Shown here in pieces: positions 33,046 to 44,051 of a DNA stretch of 64,000 bases. This stretch comes from Adiantum capillus-veneris (Eukaryota; Streptophyta; Polypodiopsida; Polypodiales; Pteridaceae). The stretch is taken from NCBI GenBank assembly GCA_014529385.2, contig CM043942.1, forward strand, positions 49,610,274 to 49,674,273, given 5' to 3'. Under the pieces are notes generated by a model. The model was not told the DNA's origin. It made no database searches and saw nothing but the letters and a program-made list of their open reading frames with translations. Each line of letters opens with the position of its first letter. Positions within the stretch are counted from its first letter, which is position 1. The position numbers and the translations under genes were made by a program.

Positions 33046-34329
33046 TCATTTCCTTGTGTCCATATTATAAAGCTTCTTGGTACCTGTCTTTCCATAGAGG
33101 CTAATAGTACCATGTCGCCAATCTTGAACAGCTCCCACTGCACGTAACCATAGTCTACCCAGTATAATAGGATATGCTCCCAACCCTGTTGGCATCACAT
33201 GAAAATCAACCACTGCCTTTGCATCATATGCCTCCACTTCTAAGCTCTTTACAACACCCAAGCATTTTACTTTTTGATGGTTTGCCAATCTGATCCGAAA
33301 ACCTGACACCCCAGCCACTGTGAGATCCATCTTCTCAACACATGAGTGTGTTATGACGCATATTTGGGCTCCGCCATCCACATAACCTTGTCCCAAATTT
33401 TTCCTTTTATGCCACACATCTACTATTGGAAAAATGTCTGGTAGCTCATCCATTGCCAACACCTTTACTGAACCTCTCTCTGGCTCTTTCTCCATTGGGT
33501 TAACCATCCTCTTCCACTGTCGCTTTAGCTTAGGCACCATCTCTATAAGCTGCCCAAAAGTAACACCTGCCTTCCTGTTCGTTAGATCCTCCTTCAAGTC
33601 ATAGCTTAATTGCCCATCCCCTAGTGGAAAATCTGAAACATGAAACTTTCGACGAGCTCTCCTTTTCCTCTTGGCCTTGACATCCTCGCCTTCATGGCTC
33701 TTTCCTTTCTTCTTACTAGGACCTGGGGCACTTCTTCCTTCCTTATCCTCTGTGGTCATCTTCCCAATAGGCATCACTAATGTATCCTCTAGCTTTGATG
33801 CCTTCTCCAAGGTGACTACACTTAGCACTTTTGTCTTTCCCTTTTCCTCTTGGCTTAATCCACTGGTTCCTTCATCTCCCTTAATTTCGATGCCAAAATC
33901 ATTTGACCTAGTTAACACCTGTCTTGGCAATGGATACATGTCTCCCCCCATCCTTGGTGGCTTATCACATTGCGGGCTGATGTGACCCAACTCTCCACAA
34001 TTGTAACATGTGGACGTCTGCCTCCAAAACCTACCATTGCTTTGTCCAACACCATTCCTAGGTCTTTCTTCACCTCCTGGCTGATTTGCATACCTCCCTC
34101 GACCTCGATTATTTCCCACTTGACCTAGCATGTTTAGGCTGAGATTCTTCATCAAATCTACCACTTGCCTCATATCTTGCCTTAGCCCATCATCTTGCAC
34201 CGATGTAGTGACCACTGCTGGCATAACCTGAGTAGTAACAGGAACCACTGGTTCGTGATGAACCCCTGGCATGCGACCTTGTAAAGAGTCCATAGGCTGA
34301 AATTCAGACCTCATGGGCAAAGACTCCAC
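33046..34329 (-). CDS. Gag C-terminal region with zinc knuckle and protease, nested element
   Basis: This 427-residue uninterrupted frame starts in a Gln/Pro-rich linker, then carries a canonical CCHC knuckle (CYNCGELGHISPQC) near residue 110, a basic stretch (KRKRRARRKFHVSD) and a protease-like domain near residue 315: GQGYVDGGAQICVITHSCVEKM. There DGGA replaces the usual DSGA/DTGA. It continues with RLANHQKVKCLGVVKSLEVEA and PIILGRLWLRAVGA. It follows the capsid frames after a single stop and precedes the PR-RT linker. A nearly intact Gag-Pol layout supports recent activity. Confidence 0.88.
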   Translation of the reverse strand: MESLPMRSEFQPMDSLQGRMPGVHHEPVVPVTTQVMPAVVTTSVQDDGLRQDMRQVVDLMKNLSLNMLGQVGNNRGRGRYANQPGGEERPRNGVGQSNGRFWRQTSTCYNCGELGHISPQCDKPPRMGGDMYPLPRQVLTRSNDFGIEIKGDEGTSGLSQEEKGKTKVLSVVTLEKASKLEDTLVMPIGKMTTEDKEGRSAPGPSKKKGKSHEGEDVKAKRKRRARRKFHVSDFPLGDGQLSYDLKEDLTNRKAGVTFGQLIEMVPKLKRQWKRMVNPMEKEPERGSVKVLAMDELPDIFPIVDVWHKRKNLGQGYVDGGAQICVITHSCVEKMDLTVAGVSGFRIRLANHQKVKCLGVVKSLEVEAYDAKAVVDFHVMPTGLGAYPIILGRLWLRAVGAVQDWRHGTISLYGKTGTKKLYNMDTRK

Positions 34330-34335
34330 CCCTAA

Positions 34336-34929
34336 CTAGCTCATTTTCCTCAACTTCCACTCTTTGTTCCTTGCTACCTCCAATGCATCTTCATATGTCC
34401 TAGGCTTCTTTAGCTCCACTCTCCAACGTATATTCTCCCAAAGACCAGCCAAGAACCTATCCTTCTTCATCATGTCAGGCGGGGGGACCTGTGGTGCTAA
34501 GGCCTTGCACATCCGCTCCCATGCCAATGAAAACTTACGTATGTACGCATCTACTGGCTCACCTTCCTTTTGCACCAAAGCCTATACTTCTTGCCACACT
34601 TTGTCAGGATCTTCTATCTTCACAAACTCCACTTTTAACCCATGTCGTAGATTGTCCCAACTCAACCTTACAGGTGGATCAGCCACACGCAACTCCTCTT
34701 CAAATGCTTTAGACCAAACTCGTGCATCACTCTTCAAACAAATTTGGAGAAGGCGTAACATCTGCGCAGGGTCATGAATCTGGTTGCTAATGCAGGCAAC
34801 CTCCATCTTTTCCAAAAATTCTTCCACATCTTCATCACTTCTTCCATGAAACTCCGGATAAGAGAAAGCCATGGCTACCCAAGTTATAATGCTTTCAGAA
34901 CCCCTTCGAACACACGTGCAAGAACCCAA
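34336..34929 (-). pseudogene. Gag capsid domain, nested element (one internal stop)
   Basis: Two abutting frames are separated by one stop near 34,580. The N-terminal part includes FSYPEFHGRSDEDVEEFLEKM, LLQICLKSDARVWSKAF and SWDNLRHGLKVEFVK. The C-terminal part includes KEGEPVDAYIRKFSLAWERM, RFLAGLWENIRWRVELKKP and TYEDALEVARNKEW. These are the helices of the plant retrotransposon Gag domain. The likely start is one of the Met codons at 34,929-34,870. The stretch upstream to the LTR (34,930-35,947) is leader. Confidence 0.88.
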
Positions 34930-35436
34930 AACTTCTCACTACCCAATCCCCAAAAACTTCAATGGAGCTCAACTTTAGATAAGGACAAACACATGCACAT
35001 CAAATGAGTTTTCATAGTTAATCATCGGAATGACAACAGGCAAAGGACATTCCAAGATCTCTCTTAATCTTCTTGGCCCGAACATGAAGACTATGCGCTG
35101 CTGGAAAAAGATCTTCCTGGACACATGAACATTTATCTAGATTCTTTGAGTTAAATGAAAAGGAGTGAATTGAGGGCCATTTTGATCATCCATTAAAGCC
35201 AACCATGCATCTCCCAAGAAAGCACACCTGTCTTATCCTCTGATTTTGCCAAAATTTCAGCAGAATAACAGTATAAATGGCTCAAAAGACCAAAAAACCA
35301 GCCATCATAACTTGGAAAAATTTTGACAGAGTTTCCCCAGAAGTAGAGCAGTAGGAACCCAAAATATAGACTGTATATGTATGCATAAACTGTCAACAAT
35401 AGAACTCGAGCATCAAATAGGACTCACTAGTACATA

Positions 35437-35487
35437 GCCTATGGCGAGGTCACGAAAAGGAAGCCTATGGCGAGGTCACGAAAAGGG
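35437..35487. repeat. 27-bp tandem duplication in the nested element's leader
   Basis: GCCTATGGCGAGGTCACGAAAAGG occurs twice in a row. A little further on, 35,815-35,900 holds degenerate 7-10 bp repeats of the ACCTGTA / AACCTATA type. Both lie in the untranslated leader on the PBS side. The rest of 34,930-35,947 shows no gene. Confidence 0.8.
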
Positions 35488-35947
35488 TGCTCCATCTACC
35501 TGTATCACCGAAAGGATCTCCACATTTGAGAATCCCCCAGCTCAATAAAACCTCACGCTATCGACCCTCACACGAAGGCTAATGCAAATCGCGTATAGTC
35601 AAGTCTTAGAAATGACTATCTTCCAGACCAAGTCTCAGAAATGGCTGAGAATGCCAAATAAGACCATATATGGCTCCACAAAGGCGTACCATGGCAGTTT
35701 CCACAAGTAACGTACAATCCAACAGACAATGCGCTCAAACAGGTGCCAAGTGATGCATACCCACAACAACTGCAAGTGAAACCAATGCTAGTATATCACT
35801 GTACTCCAGCTACTTGTACCTGTGTGAATCACCTATACCTGTACCTGTCCCTGTAACCTATAACCTGTAACCTGTAATCTGCAACCTGTAACCTATAATC
35901 CCGAATCTCGAAGCTTGAAGCTCGAAGCAGAAGGTACTCGAAGAAGA

Positions 35948-35965
35948 TCCTCCGTGGGGGCGCCA
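35948..35965 (-). other. Primer binding site of the nested element
   Basis: On the minus strand, six bases after the LTR end, the sequence reads TGGCGCCCCCACGGAGGA. A TGGCGCC start matches the 3' end complement of several plant tRNAs used by gypsy elements (tRNA-Asp starts TGGCGCCGTTGCCG). The exact tRNA is not certain. Confidence 0.7.
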
Positions 35966-35971
35966 AAAGAA

Positions 35972-37116
35972 TGTGAGCGGGATGAAAACACACACAGCGC
36001 CTCTATAATGACCCGACACACACACTCTTGGAATGATACACGCACACACACTATGGGGCACCACTCGGCTTACACAACACACCTGGCCGAGACAGGGAAC
36101 ACACCTCTGGAGTGAGAGGAGAGGGACTATCCATTTGCCCACTCTACACAAACACACACACACACACACACCCAAAAAACTCAGCTCAAAAGAGGAGAAT
36201 TTCTGATGTTTAGATACAATTGAGCTTAGGCCAACACAAATGGGGCAAATAGCTCACACAATATGGGTAAAAGATACCATATACAATCACAAATTGGAGC
36301 AGAAGCTTCGCTCATAGGAGAAACTTACACAGCCAAAACAACAGAAAAAGAGTGAGGAATTTGGCAAAATGGACATCGCCATCGCGTCCGAAACGGCCCA
36401 AAACCCCAGTCCACAATGTCAAAGTGCTCAAATCCGACATCGCATGAGCAGTTTACGACCAAAACAGGCTCCAAAAACCCCAAAAACACACCTGCAGCTG
36501 TTCCTTCTCTCTTCTCCACGTTTTTTCTGGTCTTCTCTCTGTTTTTTCAGTTCCCACACTTAGCTTTATTACTTGGGCACCCTTGGACTGTTAGATGACC
36601 TCAAACGGACCCCGAACAGGCCAAAAACTGACCTCGCAGTGCATAGTTGTCACCTTTTTGCATCATCCGCACACCTGGCACTCAGCTTTTCTCAATAATG
36701 CATCCCGCAACCACGTGAAGTAGCCCCAAAAATTGTTCCTCATGATGACCTTTCTGCATAAGTATCACAAGAAAACACCCACGTCGTGTCCGTACTTCTC
36801 CGCATGCAAGTACTGACCCCATTCGACATCCTGACGCCACTAGATGCCATCTGACGCACCTGCTTACCTCATGTCGTCGGCCCGCGGATAGCTTCCTCGA
36901 GAAGTTTTATGCGCTACAAACTCCTCCTTATTGTAGAAAAAACACACTGGTACTGATAATAGTGAAAATCGTTGCACTATGTATACCCTGTCCTACCTGT
37001 ACACACGTGGGCCCCACGTAACCACGTGGCTATGGAAATTGGGAAATCCTTTATTCGATGCACCATGCATGTGTATGTACATATGTGCAATCCCTTGCTT
37101 CAAAAAACTCCTGACA
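35972..37116 (-). repeat. LTR (5' LTR) of the nested Tat-type gypsy element
   Basis: This 1145-bp direct repeat of 28,362-29,502 has the same TG...CA ends. Differences are small: single-base changes and short CA-tract indels. Because the element is on the minus strand, this right-hand copy is its 5' LTR, with the primer site just inside. Confidence 0.95.
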
Positions 37117-37120
37117 ACGT
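37117..37120. other. Target site duplication (right), ACGT
   Basis: This copy of 28,358-28,361 directly follows the right LTR. Immediately afterwards the interrupted RT frame of the outer element resumes (TTTGGTCTTTATGAATATC). Confidence 0.8.
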
Positions 37121-38150
37121 TTGGTCTTTATGAATATCTTGTCTTGCCTTTTGGCTTCACAAATGCTCCGGCTACCTTCAATCGCTTAATGTAGAATTTT
37201 TTTAGATCCCACTATAAGTTTACTAGAGTGTTCTTTGATGATATTATCATCTAATCCAATTATCTTGAGGAGCATAAGAACCACCTCCAAGTAATCTTTT
37301 AAGTTTTGAGAGAGAATATACTTTTCATTAATCAAAAGAAGAGTAACTTTTTCTTGCAAGAGATTCAATACTTTGGCCATATTATCTCTCAAAATGGTAT
37401 CCAAATGGATCCAACAAAGTTGGAGGCAATAAAAGCATGGCCTGATCCAAGGAATCTACATGAGTTGCAAATCTTTATTGGTGTGTGTGCATACAATAAA
37501 TGCTTCATAGAAAAATTATCATAAATAGCGGGAGCATTACATGACTTAACAAAAAAGAAGCTAACCTCTTAACCTGTGCTTTACTGAATCTCTCAAAACC
37601 ATTTGAGGTCCAATGTGATGCTTGTGGAGATTGCTTTGGAGCAGTCTTGCTTCAAAAAGGGCATGCCATAGCATACGAGAGTCGAAGATTCAATTCCGAT
37701 GAGTGAGTATTGGGCATATACAAAAAGAAGCTACTAGCTATTCTACATGCCATAAACACATGGAAGCATATCTTCTGGAGATTCCATTCATCCTATGAAC
37801 GGGTCACCAAAGCCTTAAGTACTTTATGATGCAAACCAAGATTTTCAATAAACAAATGAGATGGGAAAATTTTCTTTTGCAATTTAACTTTCATATTGCT
37901 CACATTGCTGGCAAGCACAAATTACAATCATGTGACTGATGCACTATCACAATAACCAAGGGCAAATGCAGTGTCTATAGCAACTCACAATGATCTATCT
38001 TTCATGATAGATGAGTATGCTAATGATCCCAATTTCAAAGATATAATTTCAGCCCCTGCATTAGGGAAGAAAGAGGAACCATTCACCTTGCAGGATGGTT
38101 ATCTTCTCTATGGAAATATGCTATGAGTTACTAGCTCACTCTGTGAGAAA
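37121..38150 (+). pseudogene. RT C-terminal part and RNase H of the outer gypsy element
   Basis: The plus strand resumes RT with FGLYEYLVLPFGFTNAPATF, then the active site VFFDDIII (followed by a stop), and FGHIISQNGIQMDPTKLEAIKAWP. RNase H is readable near 37,600-37,920 as FEVQCDACGDCFGAVLLQKG, AYESRRFNSDE and, further on, VTDALSQ. Multiple stops and frameshifts show long decay, in contrast to the nested element. Confidence 0.88.
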
Positions 38151-38153
38151 GTA

Positions 38154-38690
38154 ATGTCTGAATCCCATGCCCCTTCTTATGCCGAGCATAGATGGATTCA
38201 ACTTACTCTTCAAGTAGTAGAGACCTACTTCTATTGGCCTGCCATGAAAGTAGACATACAAGGGTATGTTTTGAAATGCGTGGTATGCCAAAAGACAAAG
38301 TATGATAGAGGGACGCAACCAAGATTGCTCCAGGAATTTCCAATGCCTAATTCACCATGTGAGAGAATATCCATGGATTTTATCATTGAATTGCCCAAGT
38401 CTATCCATGAGAATACAAGAATATGGACAATAGTTGTTGACAAGTTTAGCAAACAAGCACATTCTATACCTGTCAAGAAGACTATTAAGGCACATCAAAT
38501 GGCAACCCTCTTTATATGTCAGATTTTTAAGTACCATGCCTTGCCAACATCCATAGTGTCAAACAAAGATCCTAGAATGACCAGTAATTTTTGGAAGGGT
38601 CTCTTTGAGAATCTAGGAACAAGGCTAAATTTCTCTTTGGCCTATCATCCACAAACGAGAGTCAAACTTGCAAATATCGATTGTGGCACA
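38154..38690 (+). pseudogene. Integrase of the outer element, first copy (truncated)
   Basis: The frame includes VETYFYWPAMKVDIQGYVLKCVVCQKTK (zinc-binding end), then ISMDFIIELPKS and SNKDPRMTSNFWKGLF, and ends in AYHPQTRVK. The catalytic positions are partly lost: SDRD reads SNKD, and the Glu-bearing segment is gone. After about 38,680 homology stops and unrelated LTR-like sequence begins. The same integrase portion occurs again at 40,465-40,960, so this is one arm of a direct duplication of about 0.5 kb flanking 1.8 kb. Confidence 0.85.
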
Positions 38691-40464
38691 TACCAAAGGA
38701 TGTGCAGGTTTAGAGAGGGTGGACGTCATGCTGTGGCACGTGCATAGTGGGAACGGAAGCTAAGCCCTACAATATTATAGATTTTATGTGTATGCCTTAA
38801 GTGTGCATAAGTATATGCATTTTCTATTTAGCATGCAAAAAGCTAGTCGAAGTCTGATGTGTCACTCTTGTTGGGAATGGGCTTTGTCCTATGATCCCAA
38901 GCTTCTTTGTGGACCTCTTCTTGGAGCCATGATGAAATAAGCCTATAAAACATACCTCCTATCTACTAGGCATCCTAGGTTGCATATGACATGTGTAGCA
39001 TGTCCAAAAGTGGCCTTAGTCATAGTATACCCCATGAGGTGTCATTCTACACATAGTAGATACACTTTGGAGTGATTATGGACCTAGAAAAATCCCTTAG
39101 AAAAGTGGTTACGAGTTTGTTTGATGTCATCCATGATGTATGCAAAGCTCTCTATCAATTATTTAAGAAGATATTTTATGCACATGTTCCCACCATAGCT
39201 CAACAACTCTTGGCGGCTTAACCCTTGACATGTGGCGGCAAGGAGAAGATATTTGGAGAAAGATCTAGAAGAACCTCTAGATATTTCTTGAAGAGAAAGA
39301 TCCAAAAACTTTGAAGATAATTTCAAGATATTTTGAAAAGATAGATACTTGTCACACAAATCCCTTGAATATTTCTAAGCAAATATGTTCTTCAAGGGGC
39401 AACTTCACCTATAAATAGAGCCTCTTGCCCCTCACTTGAGCATCAAGAAAACCATCAGGCAATCAAGTGCTCAAGCAGTCCTCACAATCGAGCCATCACC
39501 CAACCTCCTAGCCATCTCCTTGAGTGAAACTTTCTCTCAATTTCAGCCCAACACATCTTGAGCTTGCTACTTCATGCCTCAAGCCTTCTATCTCCTCACT
39601 TGTAGTACTCATACACTCTATGCAACCTTCTTTCATCAATAAGGAGGCATTGTTGGTGGCTCTCAAATGGTGTTGGGTACTACTACTCATCTTCTACTTC
39701 ATCAAGTTGACTACAAGACCACAAAGTCTTGAGGTGTGCTTCACTTCTTTGGCTTAAGCTTGTGTGGGTCTTTGTGTTGTTTGACTGCTTTCTAATCTTT
39801 CTTAGATGAATAATCCCAATGGTGTAACCTTTCAACCCTTTCACTTTGTGCAAAATATTAGGATTAATGTTTGTATTAGCTATAAAGTCCACTTCCAACA
39901 GAGAATTGTGTTACTCTTTGGGCCGGAAATACTGCGAGAAATTCTTCTTTCTCCACGTCCTCTTATTTGCCACTACTAGACTACTCTAATTCTTTCGATG
40001 TGCACATATTTATTCTCCTCTAGGGGTTGAGCCTTGCTTTCTTAATATTACTATGACCAAGAAGACTTGTACACACGGCTCACTCCTATCACTAGGCAAA
40101 ACATCTACATCTTTGTAAGCACTAAGTCACAGTTTCAAAGAACCATTCGTAGTCTATTTGGAGCACAACGACTTGCTGCTATAAATGCATCAGTGAACCC
40201 TTTCATCTTACCTTTGATTAGATATGATCAAAGCCTTCATGTTTTTATCTTTGTTTTGTTTTGAGGGTTTCACGTGTGCGTATGTGTGTGTCTGCATGTA
40301 AGACTCCAATGGCTACACACAATGTATTTGCTACAAACACTAAGCTTGCTTAAGTGAAAGCCTTCACAGTCTCCCCACAAACCCTCACAGCTAGAGGTCC
40401 GGTGTCTTCCTGGCAAGACCGCCAACTCTTTGACAGCGGGACATAGAGGGATTTAGTCTACCCT
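38690..40464 (+). repeat. Unassigned 1.8-kb LTR-like segment between two integrase copies
   Basis: No coding frame is supported. A promoter-like CTATAAATAGAG at about 39,410 is followed by a CT-rich, CTCA-repeating transcript-leader-like region (GAGCATCAAGAAAACCATC). This is typical of an LTR U3/R layout. No primer site, polypurine tract or matching second LTR was found in the window. It may be a solo LTR or the 5' end of another element recombined into the outer one. Confidence 0.45.
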
Positions 40465-41697
40465 AAAGGGAATTGAAACATATTTCTATTGGCCTACCAT
40501 GAAAGCAAACATACAAGAGTATGTTTCTAAATGTTTGGTATGCTAAAAGACAAAATTTGATAGAGGGAAGCAACCTCAATTGCTTCAACCCTTGCCATTC
40601 CCTAATTCACCATGGGAGAGCATATCCATGGATTTTATCTTTGGATTGCCTAATTCTATCCATGGAAATACGGGAATATGGATGATAGTAGACATGTTTA
40701 GTAAACAAGCTCATTTTATACATGTCAAAAAGACTATCAAAGCCCATCAAATGGCAACTCTCATTATTTCACAAATTTTCAAGTACCATGGCTTGCCAAT
40801 GTCCATAGTGTCGGATAGAGATCCTAGAATGACCAGTAATTTTTGGAAGGGTCTCTTTGAGAATTTAGGGACAAGGCTAAACTTCTCTTCGGCATATCAT
40901 CCACAAACGGATGGCCAAATTGAAATAGCTAACCTAACAATTCTTGATCTACTAATCTACTAAAATTCTATGTAACGGAAGTAATCAAAGATACCAATGG
41001 GAGAAGTACTTACCCTTAGTGGAGTATGCTTACAATAACACTGTACATACTTCCATGGGAAAAGCACCTTTTGAGGTAATTGAGGGAAGATCAAAAAGTC
41101 CCTTGATACTTAAGGTACATGGAAAGATCTTCGATGCATATGAGTATAGCCGAGACCTACAAGAATCTTTTCAAAAGATTAAGGATGCTATCTCTATCTC
41201 ACAGCAAAGGAAAAGGCTGCTGCTGACAAGCACAGAAGAGCCCAAGCCTTTAAAGAAAATGATTGGGTCTTATTAAAATTTCCCAAGGCTAGACTAAGGC
41301 ACACGACGGGCAAGAATCCTATGGGACACCAAAAGTACTATGCTAAACTAGCAAAAAGATTCTTAGGCTAATCAATGAGATGGCCTATCAACTCAAGTTG
41401 CCCAATCACTGTCTCATACACAATTCTTTCCATGTGTGCCTATTAAAGCCTTACAAAGGAGAGCCACCTCAAGAACCAACTACTGAAGACCCACCGGAGA
41501 TCGAGGACCAAGAAGAGGTGCTGCAGCCCGAGTCCATTCTCTGACATGAAGACAAGGTATTAAGAGGCGGTAAGACTCTCCGACGATATCTTATTAAGTT
41601 TAAGAATTATCCTTTTGAAGATGCTAGATGGATGCAAGGCATACAATTAAAGGATAACCTAAATTTTGTCAATGCTTACAATGCTTCCCAAGAGTAA
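40465..41697 (+). pseudogene. Integrase second copy with degenerate chromodomain-like tail
   Basis: The plus strand reads GIETYFYWPTM, then (stop in the zinc region) SMDFIFGLPNS, VSDRDPRMTSNFWKGLF and AYHPQTDGQIEIAN (catalytic D, D and E visible). After frameshifts it continues EYAYNNTVHTSMGKAPFEV and a tail with FHVCLLKPYKGEPPQEP, then RRYLIKFKNYPFEDARWM near 41,580-41,640. The last piece resembles the second half of a chromodomain. Stop at about 41,697. 41,700-42,035 shows no gene. Confidence 0.85.
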
Positions 41698-42035
41698 GCA
41701 AATATACAAATGTTAAAAATGAACAAAGTTTTTGTCTTATAAGACTCTCTTTTTCTTTATTGTGCACAAAAATGAAGTAGTATGCATGCTTAGATCAAGT
41801 TTGTGGAGATGACGTCTCCCGAACACCAAGTAGAGCTTGTCACTCTACTATGGAAGACTGATAGGACTAATGTGCAGACATGCTTGCGGCAGCTTAGGCT
41901 CTCAAGTGCCAAATGGACTAGTCATTCATTCTGGAACAATGTTGTAGGGTAACATAGGGATCCTCTACCCGCTAAGAAAAATGACTCATGAATATGCTTT
42001 ATCTTCTCTACACCATAGTCGAGGATGACTATGAT

Positions 42036-42051
42036 TTCAAGAGAGAGGTAA
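42036..42051 (+). other. Polypurine tract of the outer element
   Basis: The purine-rich AAGAGAGAGGTAA directly precedes the TGTCATAATAATC start of the 3' LTR. This is the expected plus-strand primer position. Confidence 0.65.
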
Positions 42052-42429
42052 TGTCATAATAATCAATTTCTAATTCTTCTAAATGATTTTCTCATGTTAA
42101 ACTGATCATTTAATATGGGGAAGTGCCAAGGGAGAAAAAGATAGAATATTGGTTAAGTTAGCAGACCAGCCACAATAGGGATCCAAAGGTGGGAAAATAG
42201 GGATCCAAAAGGGGGGCCATCTGCAAAAGAGCTATGTGCAACAATGGGCTTAAAAGACCCTAAGGTTCAGCCCATTAAGACTTCCAAAATGCTAAGGTTC
42301 CAAAATCCAAAGGTTGTGTCCAAATGTCAAACATTAGGGAAATTGGATGCTTTGTGTGTGCCCAAAAAGTCTTCATCCATCCCTACATAGGAGGGGGCGA
42401 GCCTTGCAAGTAGGGGATGAGAGAGAAGA

Positions 42430-42461
<32 letters not shown>

Positions 42462-42969
42462 GCTCCCTTTACACAAAGGGAATGAGGGACACATGTCAGC
42501 TCCCTAGCCCAGATGCCCACAAGGTGTACTCAAATCCTATTGGATGGCCTTGGAGGTGGACCAATGAGAATTAGGCTAGAGTAAATCTAGTTTAATTAAT
42601 TAAAAAACACTTAATAAAAGAACCAATGGGAATTAAGCTCTCTAGAAGACTATTGGACAGTCTCCCGAGGGGTCCAATGAGCACTCAGCGGCCCAATGGC
42701 TTGCCTGATTCCTATTGGCCAGGAGGCAAAGGGGTCCAATGAGAGTTTAGTTGGATTAAATAATTACCTAAAGCTCTCACAAAAGGGGGACACATGCCAG
42801 AAGGCTATCACTTATGTTGCTTAATTGTCATTGGCTAAGCCTGGGGAGGTCCAATAGGATGCTAGCATGAGTAATTAGCAAGGGGGTTCGACCAAGAGAG
42901 ATAGGGGGCTGATTTTTGAAAGGCATTATCACACACACACTCACACAATCTCATGTGTGAAGCAAAGAA

Positions 42970-43014
<45 letters not shown>

Positions 43015-43665
43015 AAGCTTTAATGGAAAGCTTATCACCTACTCCAAGCTTGTGAGAAGGGAGGCCTACATCAACAACTCTTGGCTTTGTGATGCAAATC
43101 CAACCAAGAGCCAAGCTTCAATGCATGCTCATCTCGTCTACCATGCTAATTACTAAGCTAAGCTATGCTAATATGAGTGATTATGTGAGGAGATGTACAT
43201 CTTTCTCGTAAGAATACTCCTCCTTCCTCTCAATCTACTCTCATAGCCCGCTAGCTCTCACCATCTTCGAAGGTGTGTGAGGTCTTGGGTCTGAGACCGT
43301 GAGGGAATTGATATTGTGTTTGATAAGTGTTTTGCTTGGTGCATGAAGTTTCCATCTTCATTGCACTAGCTAGTATTGAAGGAACACAAAGAATTGTATT
43401 GTAAAATGTCTCTCTTGATGGGAGAAACCATAATACAAATCCTTTTGGAGGGGTGACCGGCTCCATATAAATCCGGTCCTCAATTGTTGTCAATAGCTTA
43501 GTTTCTCTCTCTTTTGAAGTATTGTTCATGCTATCTAACAAGGTGTTATGGCTTTTGTTGCTCTCTCCACCCTAGCACTCTTGTTATTCTCATTAGTAAT
43601 CTATTCTAATGAAATTCTCACTATGTTCATGCTATTTTCTGCTACAACACTAATTAAATGCTACA
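42052..43665 (+). repeat. 3' LTR of the outer gypsy element
   Basis: The block begins TGTCATAATAATC after the polypurine tract and ends AAATGCTACA. Its last 300 bp match the 5' LTR remnant at 25,745-26,058. It contains a (CA)n tract (about 42,431-42,461) and a (CT)n tract (about 42,971-43,009), plus the repeated phrase CCAATGAGAATTA/CCAATGGGAATTA. The end of this LTR (from at least 43,585) is also present, inverted, at the right edge of the window, so the palindrome arm includes LTR sequence. Confidence 0.75.
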
Positions 43666-44009
43666 CCAAAAGTTTTCCTGTGGGTGTGAGTAAGTGTGTG
43701 GAGGAGGCACTTCCATTTCGAACCTTTTTCTTGAGTAGCAAGGTATATCTTCAATCAAAGTGCATATATGAGATCTGCAAAAAAATGTTGGTGCATTGTT
43801 TCCACATATTTATCAAAGATTGGACAATGTTTCAACTGTTTGAAATGCTTATATTGCTTGGTTACAGTTGTAGGTAGTTGTGATCATGGCAATCAGCTAA
43901 GATTCGGGTAGAGAGAAGACCCATTCATGCCAGATTGTCAGATAGCAAACAAGTGGTTCTTTTATTGAAATGTTTATGGCAGTCATTGTCATACCATTAT
44001 TTTTGGTTT

Positions 44010-44051
44010 TGCCCCCCCTCTCTCTCTCTCTCTCTCCCCTCTCTCTCTCTC
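44010..44051. repeat. (CT)n microsatellite
   Basis: A pyrimidine tract interrupted by CCC. The mirrored position (63,547-63,577) has (GA)n plus a G run, as expected for the palindrome. 43,670-45,230 otherwise contains no supported gene: it has two diverged direct copies (about 44,205-44,315 and 44,335-44,455) that share AAAACTTGGA.AACCTACAAATAAGAGTCAT. Confidence 0.7.

Noticed and set aside
35815..35900. Telomere-like short repeats (ACCTGTA type)
   Set aside because: The units are irregular and not the plant TTTAGGG repeat. They lie in a retrotransposon leader.
43548..43877. Hydrophobic 109-codon ORF that looks like a small membrane protein
   Set aside because: It begins inside the 3' LTR and crosses its end. 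The mirrored copy at 63,675-63,890 does not keep the frame.
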